A stretch of DNA of 64,000 nt from Bdellovibrio bacteriovorus (GTDB lineage Bacteria > Bdellovibrionota > Bdellovibrionia > Bdellovibrionales > Bdellovibrionaceae). Under the pieces are notes generated by a model. It worked only from the letters and a program-made list of their open reading frames with translations, did not search any database and was not told the DNA's origin. The stretch lies in contig NZ_LUKD01000001.1 in NCBI RefSeq assembly GCF_001592745.1, forward strand, positions 1,756,848 to 1,820,847. The letters run 5' to 3'. The position numbers were made by a program, and so were the translations under genes. Shown one piece after another: positions 25,883 through 34,014 of the stretch (its first letter is position 1; each line of letters opens with the position of its first letter).

Positions 25883-28227
25883 ATCCGGAACAGTTACCAA
25901 AAGAACTCACAAATCTTGTGAACTGGTCCGTCACTGAATTAGGTAAGGTGATTCAGTCCGAACTTGGAGAAAAGGGATTTGATCGTATCGAATCTTTGCG
26001 TCAATACGTGAAAACGGAGGAGGGGGAGAAGCTACACGGTCTTCTAAAAATTAAAAGTGATCTGAGTCAGCTTTCAAGACAAGACCAGTATGCTATCGCT
26101 CATTCGTTTGCTTTAATGCTGGAGCTGATCAACTCTTGCGAGTCGGCTTATCGGACTCATCGTCTTCGTGAAGACACGAAGATCATGACCGAAGAAGGGC
26201 ATAGCTTCGGTCATATCATTCATGTTTTAACGGCGCACCCCACAGAATCACGCAATCCCGATATTATTTATTACTTCAAAAAGATTCAGAAACTTTTAGA
26301 AAAACACCTGGTAAACGAAGAGGAAAAGGATACGACAGAACTTTTCGCTCTACTGAAAATCACTTGGCGCATTCCCATGTCAAAACAGCGAAAACCGACT
26401 GTGATGGATGAAGCTGAATATATTTATTCTCTGGCATTGCACGAAGATGTCATGCGGGTGTTTATTGATCAAACCGCGCAGAAGCTTCCGTTTTATATTC
26501 GCTCTTGGGTTGGCGGGGATAAAGACGGGCATCCCGGCGTGAATGAAAAGACGTTACTCGGAAGCTTGCAGATGGCGCGGCAATTTCTTTTGCGGTGGAT
26601 ACAAGATAAGTTTTCATCCTTTATGAAGGATCTTGAGCCTTTAGCGCACACTTTCGGTAAACACCAAAGCGAGATGGAACATTTGCTAAGCTTGGCGGCA
26701 TCTATTCGCAAACTGCTGACGCAATTAAAGAAAATAAGAGCTGGTGATTCCAAAAAGGTAAAAGCATTGCAAAAAAATTTAGATCAGTTGTTGGCGGACT
26801 ACCAAAGATTTTTAGGTATTGAGTCTTCGGTTTTATACGAAGTTCGACTTCTGTTAAAGATCTTCCCGGGCCTCGTAGTTCCGTTAGAACTGCGCGAAGA
26901 GGCAAGTCTTGTGCATGAAGCTCTTCAATCGCCCCTGCGAAAATCGGCCATATCACGGATGCTTCAGCTGTTAGGAAAGATCGCTTCAGAAAATGACCCG
27001 CGTTTTTACGTACGTGGTTTTGTTCTAAGCCAGACGGAAAGTGCCAAGGACCTTATCGCGGGTGTTCAGCTTGTGGAAAAGTATCTGGGAAAAGCGCGGC
27101 TCCCGGTAATTCCCCTTTTTGAAAGTGCGCATTCTTTGAGCTCGAGTGTCAGTATTGTCGAAGAATTTTTAAAAAATTCTGTTCGGCGCAAGTATATCGA
27201 AAATCTATGGTCTAAAAAATTTGAAGTGATGCTGGGATATTCAGATTCGGCAAAAGAAAACGGGTCTTTTCCATCTCGTTTTTTAATTTATTCAGCGATT
27301 CGTGAACTTGAAAAAGTAATTAAGACTCATGGTTTTGAACCTGTGTTCTTTCACGGTTCAGGTGGCAGCGTTGAGCGCGGCGGAGGAAGTATTCAAGAGC
27401 AGACCGAATGGTGGCCGCATTCTGCTTTAAATACCGTCAAGATGACCGTGCAAGGAGAGATGATTTATCGCAATTACAGCTCACCTGAAATTCTTCGCAG
27501 TCAGTTGGATCGTTTAGAGTCCGCCCGAGATCTCAGTCAAAAAAAAGAAGATCGCTTTGAAAGTCCTCGTGCTAGAAAGGATCTGCTAACGCTTTCGCAA
27601 TTTGTTCAACAATCCTATCAGGAACTTTTGAAAGAGCCTGCGTTCTTGCAGCTTATTGAAACGGCGACACCGTACATTTTTTTGAAAGATTTGAAGTTAG
27701 GTTCGCGTCCGGCGAAACGACAAGGAAGTGTTGATATCAAACATCTTCGCGCCATCCCGTGGGTTCTTTGCTGGACCCAAACAAGGATTCTTTTTCCAAG
27801 CTGGTGGGGGATCGGCAGTTTTTGGAGGAATTTAAATGAAGAAGGAAAGATCCACTACATTCGGGCGTTTGTGGAGTCTTCACTTTTTCGCTCTTATATA
27901 AAACTTTTGGGCTTCACCTTAGAAAAGGTGGAACTAGAAATCTTCGCGATGTACCTGCACTCCTCGGAGCTTCCTAAAGAAGTCGCTGAACAAATGGTTC
28001 AGCGTTTCACCGAAGAATACGAGCAATGTCGACTGGCGGTACGCGAAATCACCGGTGAAGAAAGTCTTTTGTGGTATCGACCTTGGCTGGAAACCAGCAT
28101 CGCGCTGCGCTCGCCGCTCATTCACCCTTTAAATATTCTTCAGCTCATTGCTTTGAAAGAAAAAGATGTCACTTTGCTTCGAGAAACTGTCACCGGTGTT
28201 GCCAGTGGCATGTTGACCACGGGATAA
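25879..28227 (+). CDS. ppc: phosphoenolpyruvate carboxylase
   Basis: The 782-residue enzyme shows the catalytic His-120 in VLTAHPTESRNP, the glycine loop FHGSGGSVERGGGS near 493, and the conserved C-terminal GVASGMLTTG, close to the usual xxNTG end. It adds bicarbonate to PEP to refill oxaloacetate. It is about 100 residues shorter than E. coli Ppc, mostly in the N-terminal and central helices. Coupling with ku-ligD by ATGA is unexpected and probably a matter of transcription only. Confidence 0.95.
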   Translation: MNPEQLPKELTNLVNWSVTELGKVIQSELGEKGFDRIESLRQYVKTEEGEKLHGLLKIKSDLSQLSRQDQYAIAHSFALMLELINSCESAYRTHRLREDTKIMTEEGHSFGHIIHVLTAHPTESRNPDIIYYFKKIQKLLEKHLVNEEEKDTTELFALLKITWRIPMSKQRKPTVMDEAEYIYSLALHEDVMRVFIDQTAQKLPFYIRSWVGGDKDGHPGVNEKTLLGSLQMARQFLLRWIQDKFSSFMKDLEPLAHTFGKHQSEMEHLLSLAASIRKLLTQLKKIRAGDSKKVKALQKNLDQLLADYQRFLGIESSVLYEVRLLLKIFPGLVVPLELREEASLVHEALQSPLRKSAISRMLQLLGKIASENDPRFYVRGFVLSQTESAKDLIAGVQLVEKYLGKARLPVIPLFESAHSLSSSVSIVEEFLKNSVRRKYIENLWSKKFEVMLGYSDSAKENGSFPSRFLIYSAIRELEKVIKTHGFEPVFFHGSGGSVERGGGSIQEQTEWWPHSALNTVKMTVQGEMIYRNYSSPEILRSQLDRLESARDLSQKKEDRFESPRARKDLLTLSQFVQQSYQELLKEPAFLQLIETATPYIFLKDLKLGSRPAKRQGSVDIKHLRAIPWVLCWTQTRILFPSWWGIGSFWRNLNEEGKIHYIRAFVESSLFRSYIKLLGFTLEKVELEIFAMYLHSSELPKEVAEQMVQRFTEEYEQCRLAVREITGEESLLWYRPWLETSIALRSPLIHPLNILQLIALKEKDVTLLRETVTGVASGMLTTG

Positions 28228-28237
28228 AAAAGTATCC

Positions 28238-28253
28238 TGGCACTTTCTTTGAA
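28238..28253 (+). promoter_or_regulatory. possible degenerate sigma-54 promoter
   Basis: TGGCAC, 5 nt, TTGAA resembles the -24/-12 RpoN promoter, but the invariant GC of the -12 box is GA. It lies about 60 nt before the ATG of the exported protein at 28313. Confidence 0.3.
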
Positions 28254-28312
28254 TGACGCTTTACTAGGGGTTGTACTGGTGGCAAAAAGCTCCAGACATT
28301 AAAGGGGGATTT

Positions 28313-28876
28313 ATGGGTAAAGGCGTTATTTTAGCAGCAGCAACAAGTCTCTGTGTGATGCAGGCGCAGGCATTAACTCTGGATTCCGCCGAGATCGCCG
28401 GAAATGCCTGTGAAGCTGCAGTGGGGACTCACGAAATCCGTGAAATCGCGGCCCATCGCTTTTTAGTTCCGACGGGTCTTTATATTCGCAAAGATGAAGA
28501 CAAGCGAGTGGCCCGCGGCACTTGCACTTTCGCTCTAAATCTTAAAGCCTCGGCCGGCAAAAAAATCGTCGTGTCGGACTCTCATCAAACAACAAGTCTT
28601 CGTGCATATCCTACAAACACGCGCGCTCGTGTAGATTTGGAAATCTTTAAAGCGGGAGAACAATCTGTAAAACAAACCCTCGAAGTCGAAGCTTTAGAGC
28701 AAACCTCAAAACTTGAAAAATCTTTGGGCCAACAAGGAGCCGTTGTTGAAACAAGTTGTGGTGGTTCCGCCATCCTGCGTGGAAACCTGGCGGGCACCGT
28801 GATGGGAGAGGGCCGAGGTCGTGTTTTCACCCGCGATTTGATTCTGTCTATAGAAGAGGTCGACTGCGCGAATTGA
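28313..28876 (+). CDS. exported DUF4360-like protein
   Basis: ATG 28313 follows AAAGGGGGAT and gives the signal peptide MGKGVILAAATSLCVMQAQA; an upstream start would add 14 residues. The mature ~167 residues contain four Cys, including ARGTCTFALNLKAS and ETSCGGSAILRGNLAG. This pairing (a Cys before a hydrophobic strand and a CGG near the end) resembles the DUF4360 secreted family. Function unknown. Located between ppc and the acyltransferase. Confidence 0.65.
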   Translation: MGKGVILAAATSLCVMQAQALTLDSAEIAGNACEAAVGTHEIREIAAHRFLVPTGLYIRKDEDKRVARGTCTFALNLKASAGKKIVVSDSHQTTSLRAYPTNTRARVDLEIFKAGEQSVKQTLEVEALEQTSKLEKSLGQQGAVVETSCGGSAILRGNLAGTVMGEGRGRVFTRDLILSIEEVDCAN

Positions 28877-28908
28877 TTTCTTGACCATTTTTGCCGCACA
28901 GGTTTTAA

Positions 28909-29754
28909 ATGGGGCCTGTGGAAAATATTGTTACGGGCGTACGCGGCGTCGTTAAAATTTTAGTCTTTATCATTATCATTCTGACGTTTTTGATTTGGTC
29001 ATTTGTATGCCACTTCGCTTTGCGTTCTCCGGAAAAACGTTTGAAGACGTTTTCTGCGAACGCCAAGTTCTTCAGCGGCTTGATTATCAAAGCCATGGGC
29101 TTAAAACTGCTCGTAAAAAACAAGCCTGCCGATAGCGAAAAATTTCTTCTTATCAGTAATCACATGGGCTTTATCGACATCATGATGTTAGCGTCTTGTA
29201 CGCCCATGGTGTTTGTGACTTCTAATGAAATGCGTGAAACTCCATTCTTGGGTCTTCTGACTGAAATGGGCGGTTGTATCTATGTTGAACGTCGCAGTCG
29301 CACGCGCATTTTAGAAGAAATGAAAACGATCGTAGACACTCTAAAAAAAGGTTTCCGAGTCGTTCTTTATCCCGAGGCGACGTCTACTAACGGCGAAAAA
29401 GTTTTGCCATTTAAGAAAACATTGATGATGGCCGCTGCTCACGCCGGTGTGCCTATTCAACCTGTCGTCATCAACTTCCGTAAAATCAACGGCGAAGATT
29501 TCACCTTGAAATGGCGTGACCATGTTTGTTGGTATGGGGATATTCCCTTTGCTACGGCGATGTGGAGAGCCGCGACTTTAAAGTCTGTGATCGGTGAAAT
29601 TGAATTCCTAGAACAAATTCATTCGACCCCCGAAGATGATCGCGGCGTGATTGCTGAAAAAGCACATGCCCTGATAGCGTCTAAGTTCGTGCCGGTAAAA
29701 GGTGTTCCTGTCGAGGAGCAGCCTCCCGCAGAAATGCAGGCAGATCCCACTTGA
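28909..29754 (+). CDS. 1-acyl-glycerol-3-phosphate acyltransferase family (PlsC-like)
   Basis: The 281-residue product has an N-terminal membrane helix (about 14-38) and the acyltransferase blocks: block I SNHMGFIDI (HxxxxD), block II GGCIYVERRSRTR, block III LYPEATSTNGEKVLPFKK (the usual PEGT is PEAT here) and block IV-like VPIQPVVINF. It probably transfers acyl groups to lysophosphatidate or a related lipid; it could pair with the OlsB-like protein as OlsA does. It starts 32 bp after the exported protein gene. Confidence 0.85.
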   Translation: MGPVENIVTGVRGVVKILVFIIIILTFLIWSFVCHFALRSPEKRLKTFSANAKFFSGLIIKAMGLKLLVKNKPADSEKFLLISNHMGFIDIMMLASCTPMVFVTSNEMRETPFLGLLTEMGGCIYVERRSRTRILEEMKTIVDTLKKGFRVVLYPEATSTNGEKVLPFKKTLMMAAAHAGVPIQPVVINFRKINGEDFTLKWRDHVCWYGDIPFATAMWRAATLKSVIGEIEFLEQIHSTPEDDRGVIAEKAHALIASKFVPVKGVPVEEQPPAEMQADPT

Positions 29755-29786
29755 TTTCTTAAAACACATATGTAAATAATGTGTAA

Positions 29787-30857
29787 ATGAGGAAGATCAT
29801 TCACATTGATATGGATTGCTTTTACGCTGCGGTGGAAGTGAAGTTTCGCCCGGAGCTTAAAGGAAAAGCCTTAGGTATTGGCGGTCCACCTAACACTCGC
29901 AGCGTCTTAACGACGGCGAGCTATGAGGCACGCAAATATGGCGTGCGCTCTGCCATGCCCTCCTCTCAAGCGGTTCGCTTGTGCCCGCACTTGATTTTGA
30001 TTCCTCCTCATTTCGACTTATATAAAAACGAAAGTCGAAAAGTTCGCGAAATTCTTGAAAGATTCACGAACAAGATTGAACCGCTTTCCCTAGATGAAGC
30101 CTATTTAGATGTCACGGACTGCCAGCTTTTCGGTGGCAGTGCGACCTTGATTGCGCAGGAAATCCGTCGCCTTATTTATACGGAGCTAAATTTGACCGCG
30201 TCGGCTGGCGTTGCTCCGAATAAATTTTTAGCGAAAATCGCCAGCGACTGGAAAAAACCGAATGGGCAGTTTGTTATTCGTCCTCAAGATGTAGCGTCGT
30301 TTGTAAAAGACCTTCCGGTTGAAAAGATTTTCGGCGTGGGGAAGGTGACGGCGCAGAAGATGCACGATTTGGGTTTGCATACTTGCGGGGATATCCAGAA
30401 ATACACCGTATTAGAGCTTCACAACTGGTTTGGATCGCGTGCTCAAGAGCTTTATGATTTTGCCCGTGGCGAAGACAATCGCGCTGTCATCACCGAGTGG
30501 GAACGAAAGTCTCTGACAGTTGAGGAAACTTTCAACCGGGATCTGCAAAGTCTTGAAGAGTGCCGCAGAGCCATTCCGACACTTTATGAAGATTTCTTGC
30601 GCCGCCTTGAAAGAGGACAATACGAAGACCGCATTCGTGGCATTGTGGTGAAATTGAAGTTCTATGACTTTAAACAAACTACGCATGAAGAAGTCGCAAG
30701 GTCTGTACCTACAAAAGAGGACTTTGAGCGTCTTTTAGAAAAAGCCTGGCTTCGCCGAAGTGTTCCTGTTCGCTTAGTGGGCCTTGGCGTGCGTTTGGGA
30801 TCACAGAAGAAAACCTCGGAAGGTGGCGACTCGCCGCAACTCAAGTTCGCGATTTAA
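29787..30857 (+). CDS. dinB: DNA polymerase IV (Y-family)
   Basis: The 356-residue enzyme has the palm metal site (IIHIDMDCFYAAVEV, and LSLDEAYLDVT near 103), the fingers motif SYEARKYGVRSAMPSSQA, the thumb helix-hairpin region (VEKIFGVGKVTAQKMHDLG) and the little-finger domain. It is full length for bacterial DinB without a clear clamp-binding extension, although the end (SPQLKFAI) may serve as the beta-clamp peptide. It performs error-prone lesion bypass. An ATG at 29787 with no strong ribosome site. Confidence 0.95.
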   Translation: MRKIIHIDMDCFYAAVEVKFRPELKGKALGIGGPPNTRSVLTTASYEARKYGVRSAMPSSQAVRLCPHLILIPPHFDLYKNESRKVREILERFTNKIEPLSLDEAYLDVTDCQLFGGSATLIAQEIRRLIYTELNLTASAGVAPNKFLAKIASDWKKPNGQFVIRPQDVASFVKDLPVEKIFGVGKVTAQKMHDLGLHTCGDIQKYTVLELHNWFGSRAQELYDFARGEDNRAVITEWERKSLTVEETFNRDLQSLEECRRAIPTLYEDFLRRLERGQYEDRIRGIVVKLKFYDFKQTTHEEVARSVPTKEDFERLLEKAWLRRSVPVRLVGLGVRLGSQKKTSEGGDSPQLKFAI

Positions 30858-30890
30858 TTTATAATACTTACCAACTGGTGACACTTTTTT

Positions 30891-30906
30891 TGGCACTCTC
30901 GTTGCT
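30891..30906 (+). promoter_or_regulatory. sigma-54 (RpoN) promoter
   Basis: TGGCAC-N5-TTGCT matches the -24/-12 consensus TGGCAC-N5-TTGCW at every defined position. It lies about 60 nt before the lipoprotein gene at 30967 and just after dinB, at the right distance for a short leader. An upstream enhancer-binding protein site was not identified. Confidence 0.75.
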
Positions 30907-30966
30907 CTATTGGTCCACGGCTTAAAGCCGGTGTCATTGAGACATCGGAAAAAAGAAAGGACCACT

Positions 30967-31590
30967 ATGAAGAAGATTATTTTATCAGGGCTTCTTATCA
31001 CCACTCTATTTTGTAATACAGGCTGTGACTCTTCGGATATTGCAGCGGGAGCTATCGGCGTTGCCATCGGCATTGGCATTGGCTCCAGCCATGATGGCCA
31101 TCATCACCATCATGATCGTCGTCCTCCACGTTATCGTCAATGCGGACGACATCGTTGTTGGAGCGCCGAAGTTCCAGGCTTGGTTGAAGCAAATCCAGAT
31201 GTGGTTGCATTCGCTCAGCGACATCAGATCAAACTCGAAACTGCGGAACAAATTAAAGCGGCTTTTGACAAAGTTCCAACTCAAGGATTAGCGGCGTTTG
31301 AAGCTATTGGTCTGAATGAAAAAGCGATCAAGTCTATTTCAAATCGCAGCCTTCCAAAAACAGAAACAATCAAAGCCGTGGCTTTGAAATTGGATATGTC
31401 AGAGGCGCAAGCACGTGACTTGATGAAAGAAGTTGTGGCGGATTTTGATGCCGAAGCTTCTGATGTGCAAAGCGCTTACTGGCAATCTTGCATGGCTAAA
31501 GGTAAATGGAAAACGCCACAAAACATGTACTGCAAGAAAACGTTCTGGAATGGTTGCAGCCCTGAAACAGGCGCCACTCTTTGTATGTAA
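30967..31590 (+). CDS. putative lipoprotein with His-rich and Gly-rich N-terminus
   Basis: Start at ATG 30967 (GAAAGGACCACT upstream). The 207-residue product has a signal sequence ending TLFCNTGC (a weak lipobox), a Gly/Ile stretch that may be membrane-inserted (about 30-45), then a His cluster (DGHHHHHD) followed by RRPPRYRQCGRHRCW. The rest is mainly helical with Cys near the end (SCMAKGKW, YCKKTF, NGCSPETGATLC). A metal-binding envelope role is possible. No family recognised. The upstream sigma-54 site suggests regulated expression. Confidence 0.6.
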   Translation: MKKIILSGLLITTLFCNTGCDSSDIAAGAIGVAIGIGIGSSHDGHHHHHDRRPPRYRQCGRHRCWSAEVPGLVEANPDVVAFAQRHQIKLETAEQIKAAFDKVPTQGLAAFEAIGLNEKAIKSISNRSLPKTETIKAVALKLDMSEAQARDLMKEVVADFDAEASDVQSAYWQSCMAKGKWKTPQNMYCKKTFWNGCSPETGATLCM

Positions 31591-31598
31591 AATGCGAT

Positions 31599-31632
31599 TT
31601 CAGGAAGGGCATTTACGTCCGCCCTTCCTGAA
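31599..31632 (+). terminator. strong stem-loop after the lipoprotein gene
   Basis: A perfect 12-bp stem, TTCAGGAAGGGC/GCCCTTCCTGAA, over a 10-nt loop, 8 nt after the stop. No T-run follows, so it may protect the mRNA end or be a terminator that needs help. Confidence 0.6.
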
Positions 31633-31682
31633 GTGTCGAAAGCCAAGTTTACCTTCACGGTAAGGTCTTCTATAAAAGTTCC

Positions 31683-32051
31683 ATGAGTGTTTTACTGTTG
31701 GGACAATCTCTTTTTTATTTAATTACGGGGCTTTGGCCCATTCTTCACTATCCTAGTTTTGCGAAAGTGACAGGTCCTAAGACAGATGTTTGGCTTCTTT
31801 GTATTGTGGGTTGGTTTATCACAATCATCGGCGTTGTCTTGCTAGCGGCGTATTTCCTCAACGAAGTTTCAACAAGTCTTTTTATATTGGGAGCTGGCGC
31901 ACCACTGATGTTGGCTGGTGCTGACATCTACTACGTCTCTAAAAAAGTGATATCGAAAGTTTATCTTTATGATGCCTTTGTCGAGATTGTGATTGTTGCC
32001 GCTTGGCTCGTCATGTGGTTTGCGGGGAAGATGACTTCCCCGTTTCATTAA
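31683..32051 (+). CDS. four-helix membrane protein, unknown function
   Basis: The 122-residue protein has four hydrophobic segments (about 3-20, 35-58, 64-82, 96-114). Motifs include LYLITGLWPI-like turns and a central Gly/Ala run. It resembles small integral membrane proteins such as DoxX-like or DUF4345-like types but I cannot assign it. Its stop overlaps the end of the convergent mscS gene by 4 bp. No clear ribosome site. Confidence 0.55.
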   Translation: MSVLLLGQSLFYLITGLWPILHYPSFAKVTGPKTDVWLLCIVGWFITIIGVVLLAAYFLNEVSTSLFILGAGAPLMLAGADIYYVSKKVISKVYLYDAFVEIVIVAAWLVMWFAGKMTSPFH

Positions 32052-33208
32052 TGATCCAGAGCAGGCCCGCTCGGAATTTTCTTCTGATTCGATGGATTAT
32101 TTTCCGCATAAGTCTTTTCCACGGCTTCAGGAAGCGATTCAACGTAAAGAGATTGTCCGGGCAATGCCAAGCGCACATTTTGGGACTGTAGTTTTTCCTG
32201 AATACCCCACAGAATATTTTGCTTTATATCCATGTGCGCATTGAAGTCGGGATTTTGCACCCAGTAAACGAATTCAAACTCGACTGAAGAAGTTCCAAGA
32301 GCATCAAGATGACTTCTTTCCAGTTCAATATCCTTTTGTTGCTTTACGATTTCGGTGATCCACCCGGGAATTTGCCGAACGATCGGAAGCGGAGTCGTGT
32401 GCGGTACGCTGAAGCGTAAAGGCACACGTCTTTTCCACATGCGTTTAAAGTTTTGAATACGGCTGTCTAAAAGATCTCGGTTAGAAAAAACCAGTTCTTC
32501 TCCAGAAAGGCTGCGCACGCGCGTAGTTTTAATTCCAATATTTTCCACGGTGCCCATCTGAGGACCCACGGTGATGAAGTCGCCGACTTCAAATGGTTTA
32601 TCCAGTACTATAGACAGGGAGGCAAACATGTCTCCTAAAATATTCTGCGCAGCCAGCGCGACAGCGATACCACCCACACCCAAACCGGCAAGCAACGCAC
32701 CGATGTTCACTCCCAAATTGCTTAAGCTGATAAGTAAGAGAGCTACAATCAATGTGCCTTGCAACACCGTCGTGATAATTCCCATCGCTGAAACAGTGCT
32801 TGGATTAGTGCCTGTTTTTTTCTTTAAATAATTTTCTTTCCAACGATGGATGGCAAACAATCCCCAAATCGCGATTTGAAAAGCGGTGGCAAAAACGAGC
32901 ACGGCTTTTCCAAACGAAAGCACTCGATCATCAGCGCCCATGGCGTGCAAAATAGGAATGAAAATCCAGATAAAGATAACCCACGATTTGGTTTTCATCA
33001 GACACGTCGCCAGAATATCATCTAACTGGCGAGTGGTTTTAGACGTGATATAGGTGAGGCGAGGTGAAAGCGCTTTTAAGATGGCTTTGATAACCAGCGT
33101 TCCTAAGATGGCTCCAATAAATGCAAAGACCCAAGGCCACGGGCCTCCCGCAGCGGCCACCACTTGCAAGTCGTGCATCATCTTTGAGTTCTGAAAATCC
33201 TCCAACAT
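32048..33208 (-). CDS. small-conductance mechanosensitive channel (MscS family)
   Basis: The 386-residue protein has several N-terminal helices, then the pore helix region LLAGLGVGGIAVALAAQNIL (about 173-192) and the MscS beta domain start DKPFEVGDFITVGPQMGTVENI, with TRVRSLSGEELVFSNRDLL. The C-terminal cytoplasmic domain follows. This is a multi-helix MscS subtype. It releases solutes on osmotic downshock, relevant to a cell that moves between prey and open water. Monocistronic, leftward. Confidence 0.92.
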   Translation of the reverse strand: MLEDFQNSKMMHDLQVVAAAGGPWPWVFAFIGAILGTLVIKAILKALSPRLTYITSKTTRQLDDILATCLMKTKSWVIFIWIFIPILHAMGADDRVLSFGKAVLVFATAFQIAIWGLFAIHRWKENYLKKKTGTNPSTVSAMGIITTVLQGTLIVALLLISLSNLGVNIGALLAGLGVGGIAVALAAQNILGDMFASLSIVLDKPFEVGDFITVGPQMGTVENIGIKTTRVRSLSGEELVFSNRDLLDSRIQNFKRMWKRRVPLRFSVPHTTPLPIVRQIPGWITEIVKQQKDIELERSHLDALGTSSVEFEFVYWVQNPDFNAHMDIKQNILWGIQEKLQSQNVRLALPGQSLYVESLPEAVEKTYAENNPSNQKKIPSGPALDH

Positions 33209-33409
33209 TCAAATTCCTTTCACGTCACAAGACCTGTTTATTGCAAATCAGATCTGGAATTTGTTCAATTCTGCCGAGGCTAATGTGGGGAAAGTCAGGA
33301 CAAAACTACAAAATCGCCGCGACCTCATTGTTTGCTGACAGTGTGGGGTCGAAATTCACTTTTCGCTGTGGCAATCTGTCTTTGTAACGACCGAAGGAAG
33401 AAGGTAATT
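33209..33409. other. gap between mscS and small membrane protein
   Basis: A 200-bp divergent region that should hold promoters of both genes. A long frame (33332 start) continues into the next gene, but the true start is at 33410. No structural element recognised. Confidence 0.3.
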
Positions 33410-33544
33410 ATGGTCAGCTTAACCGTCGTGATATTATTTTTTGCAATGGTTTTCGCAGGCATATACTTCGTCTATAAAATGAATAGAACTGAAGCATTAC
33501 ACCATCGACCTCACAGTCGTAGACCGCCAAAAACTCAAAGATGA
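33410..33544 (+). CDS. 44-residue single-pass membrane protein
   Basis: GAAGGTAATT precedes the ATG. The product MVSLTVVILFFAMVFAGIYF and so on has one hydrophobic helix (about 3-22) and a basic His/Arg/Pro-rich tail (HHRPHSRRPP). A strong bidirectional terminator lies 69 bp downstream. The helix-plus-basic-tail layout is seen in many small membrane proteins, including regulators of larger complexes, but no family is identified. Confidence 0.5.
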   Translation: MVSLTVVILFFAMVFAGIYFVYKMNRTEALHHRPHSRRPPKTQR

Positions 33545-33612
33545 TTTTACCTGAATCAATGAGCGAAGCAGATTTCTTGGAATAAGTATTTAGGAAAAGA
33601 AATTTCGGCGGC

Positions 33613-33648
33613 AAAAAGAGGAGCTTGAAACGCTCCTCTTTTTTTTAT
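33613..33648. terminator. bidirectional terminator
   Basis: AAAAAGAGGAGC and GCTCCTCTTTTT pair over a 7-nt loop, with T-runs in both directions. It serves the small membrane protein on one side and the ArsC/Spx gene on the other. Confidence 0.9.
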
Positions 33649-33654
33649 TTGAAC

Positions 33655-34014
33655 TTAGAATACTTTTTTCCACTCATCTTCTTTGAAACCCACAAGATGA
33701 GTGTCGTTAGAAATAACAAACGGTCTTTTTACAAGCTTTCCATTTTCAGAAAGAAGTTTGATCGCCTCAGCTTCCGTCATATCAGAAAGCTTTTCGCTCA
33801 ACTTCATCTCTTTGTACATAACACCTGAAGTGTTAAAAAGATTGCGGAGACTGCCACCACGTTCTTTCAAAGCAGCAAGCATTTCCTTAAGCTCTTTTTG
33901 CGAAGGAGCTTTATCGACAATCGGAAGCTTTTCGTATTTTACTTTTTTCGCGTCTAAAAACTTAAGTGCCTTCACGCAAGTTGAGCACTTCGCGTATTCG
34001 TAAACCTTAAGCAT
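33655..34014 (-). CDS. ArsC/Spx-family thioredoxin-fold protein
   Basis: The 119-residue product has VYEYAKCSTCVKALKFL at the start, i.e. CxxC where YffB/ArsC have a CxxC or single Cys, then KLPIVDKAPSQKELKEML and a C-terminal KRPFVISNDTHLVGF (family Arg near 97). Members are arsenate reductases, YffB-like reductases or Spx-type regulators; which one cannot be decided. The start overlaps the speB end by 8 bp, so it is translated with it. Confidence 0.85.
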   Translation of the reverse strand: MLKVYEYAKCSTCVKALKFLDAKKVKYEKLPIVDKAPSQKELKEMLAALKERGGSLRNLFNTSGVMYKEMKLSEKLSDMTEAEAIKLLSENGKLVKRPFVISNDTHLVGFKEDEWKKVF

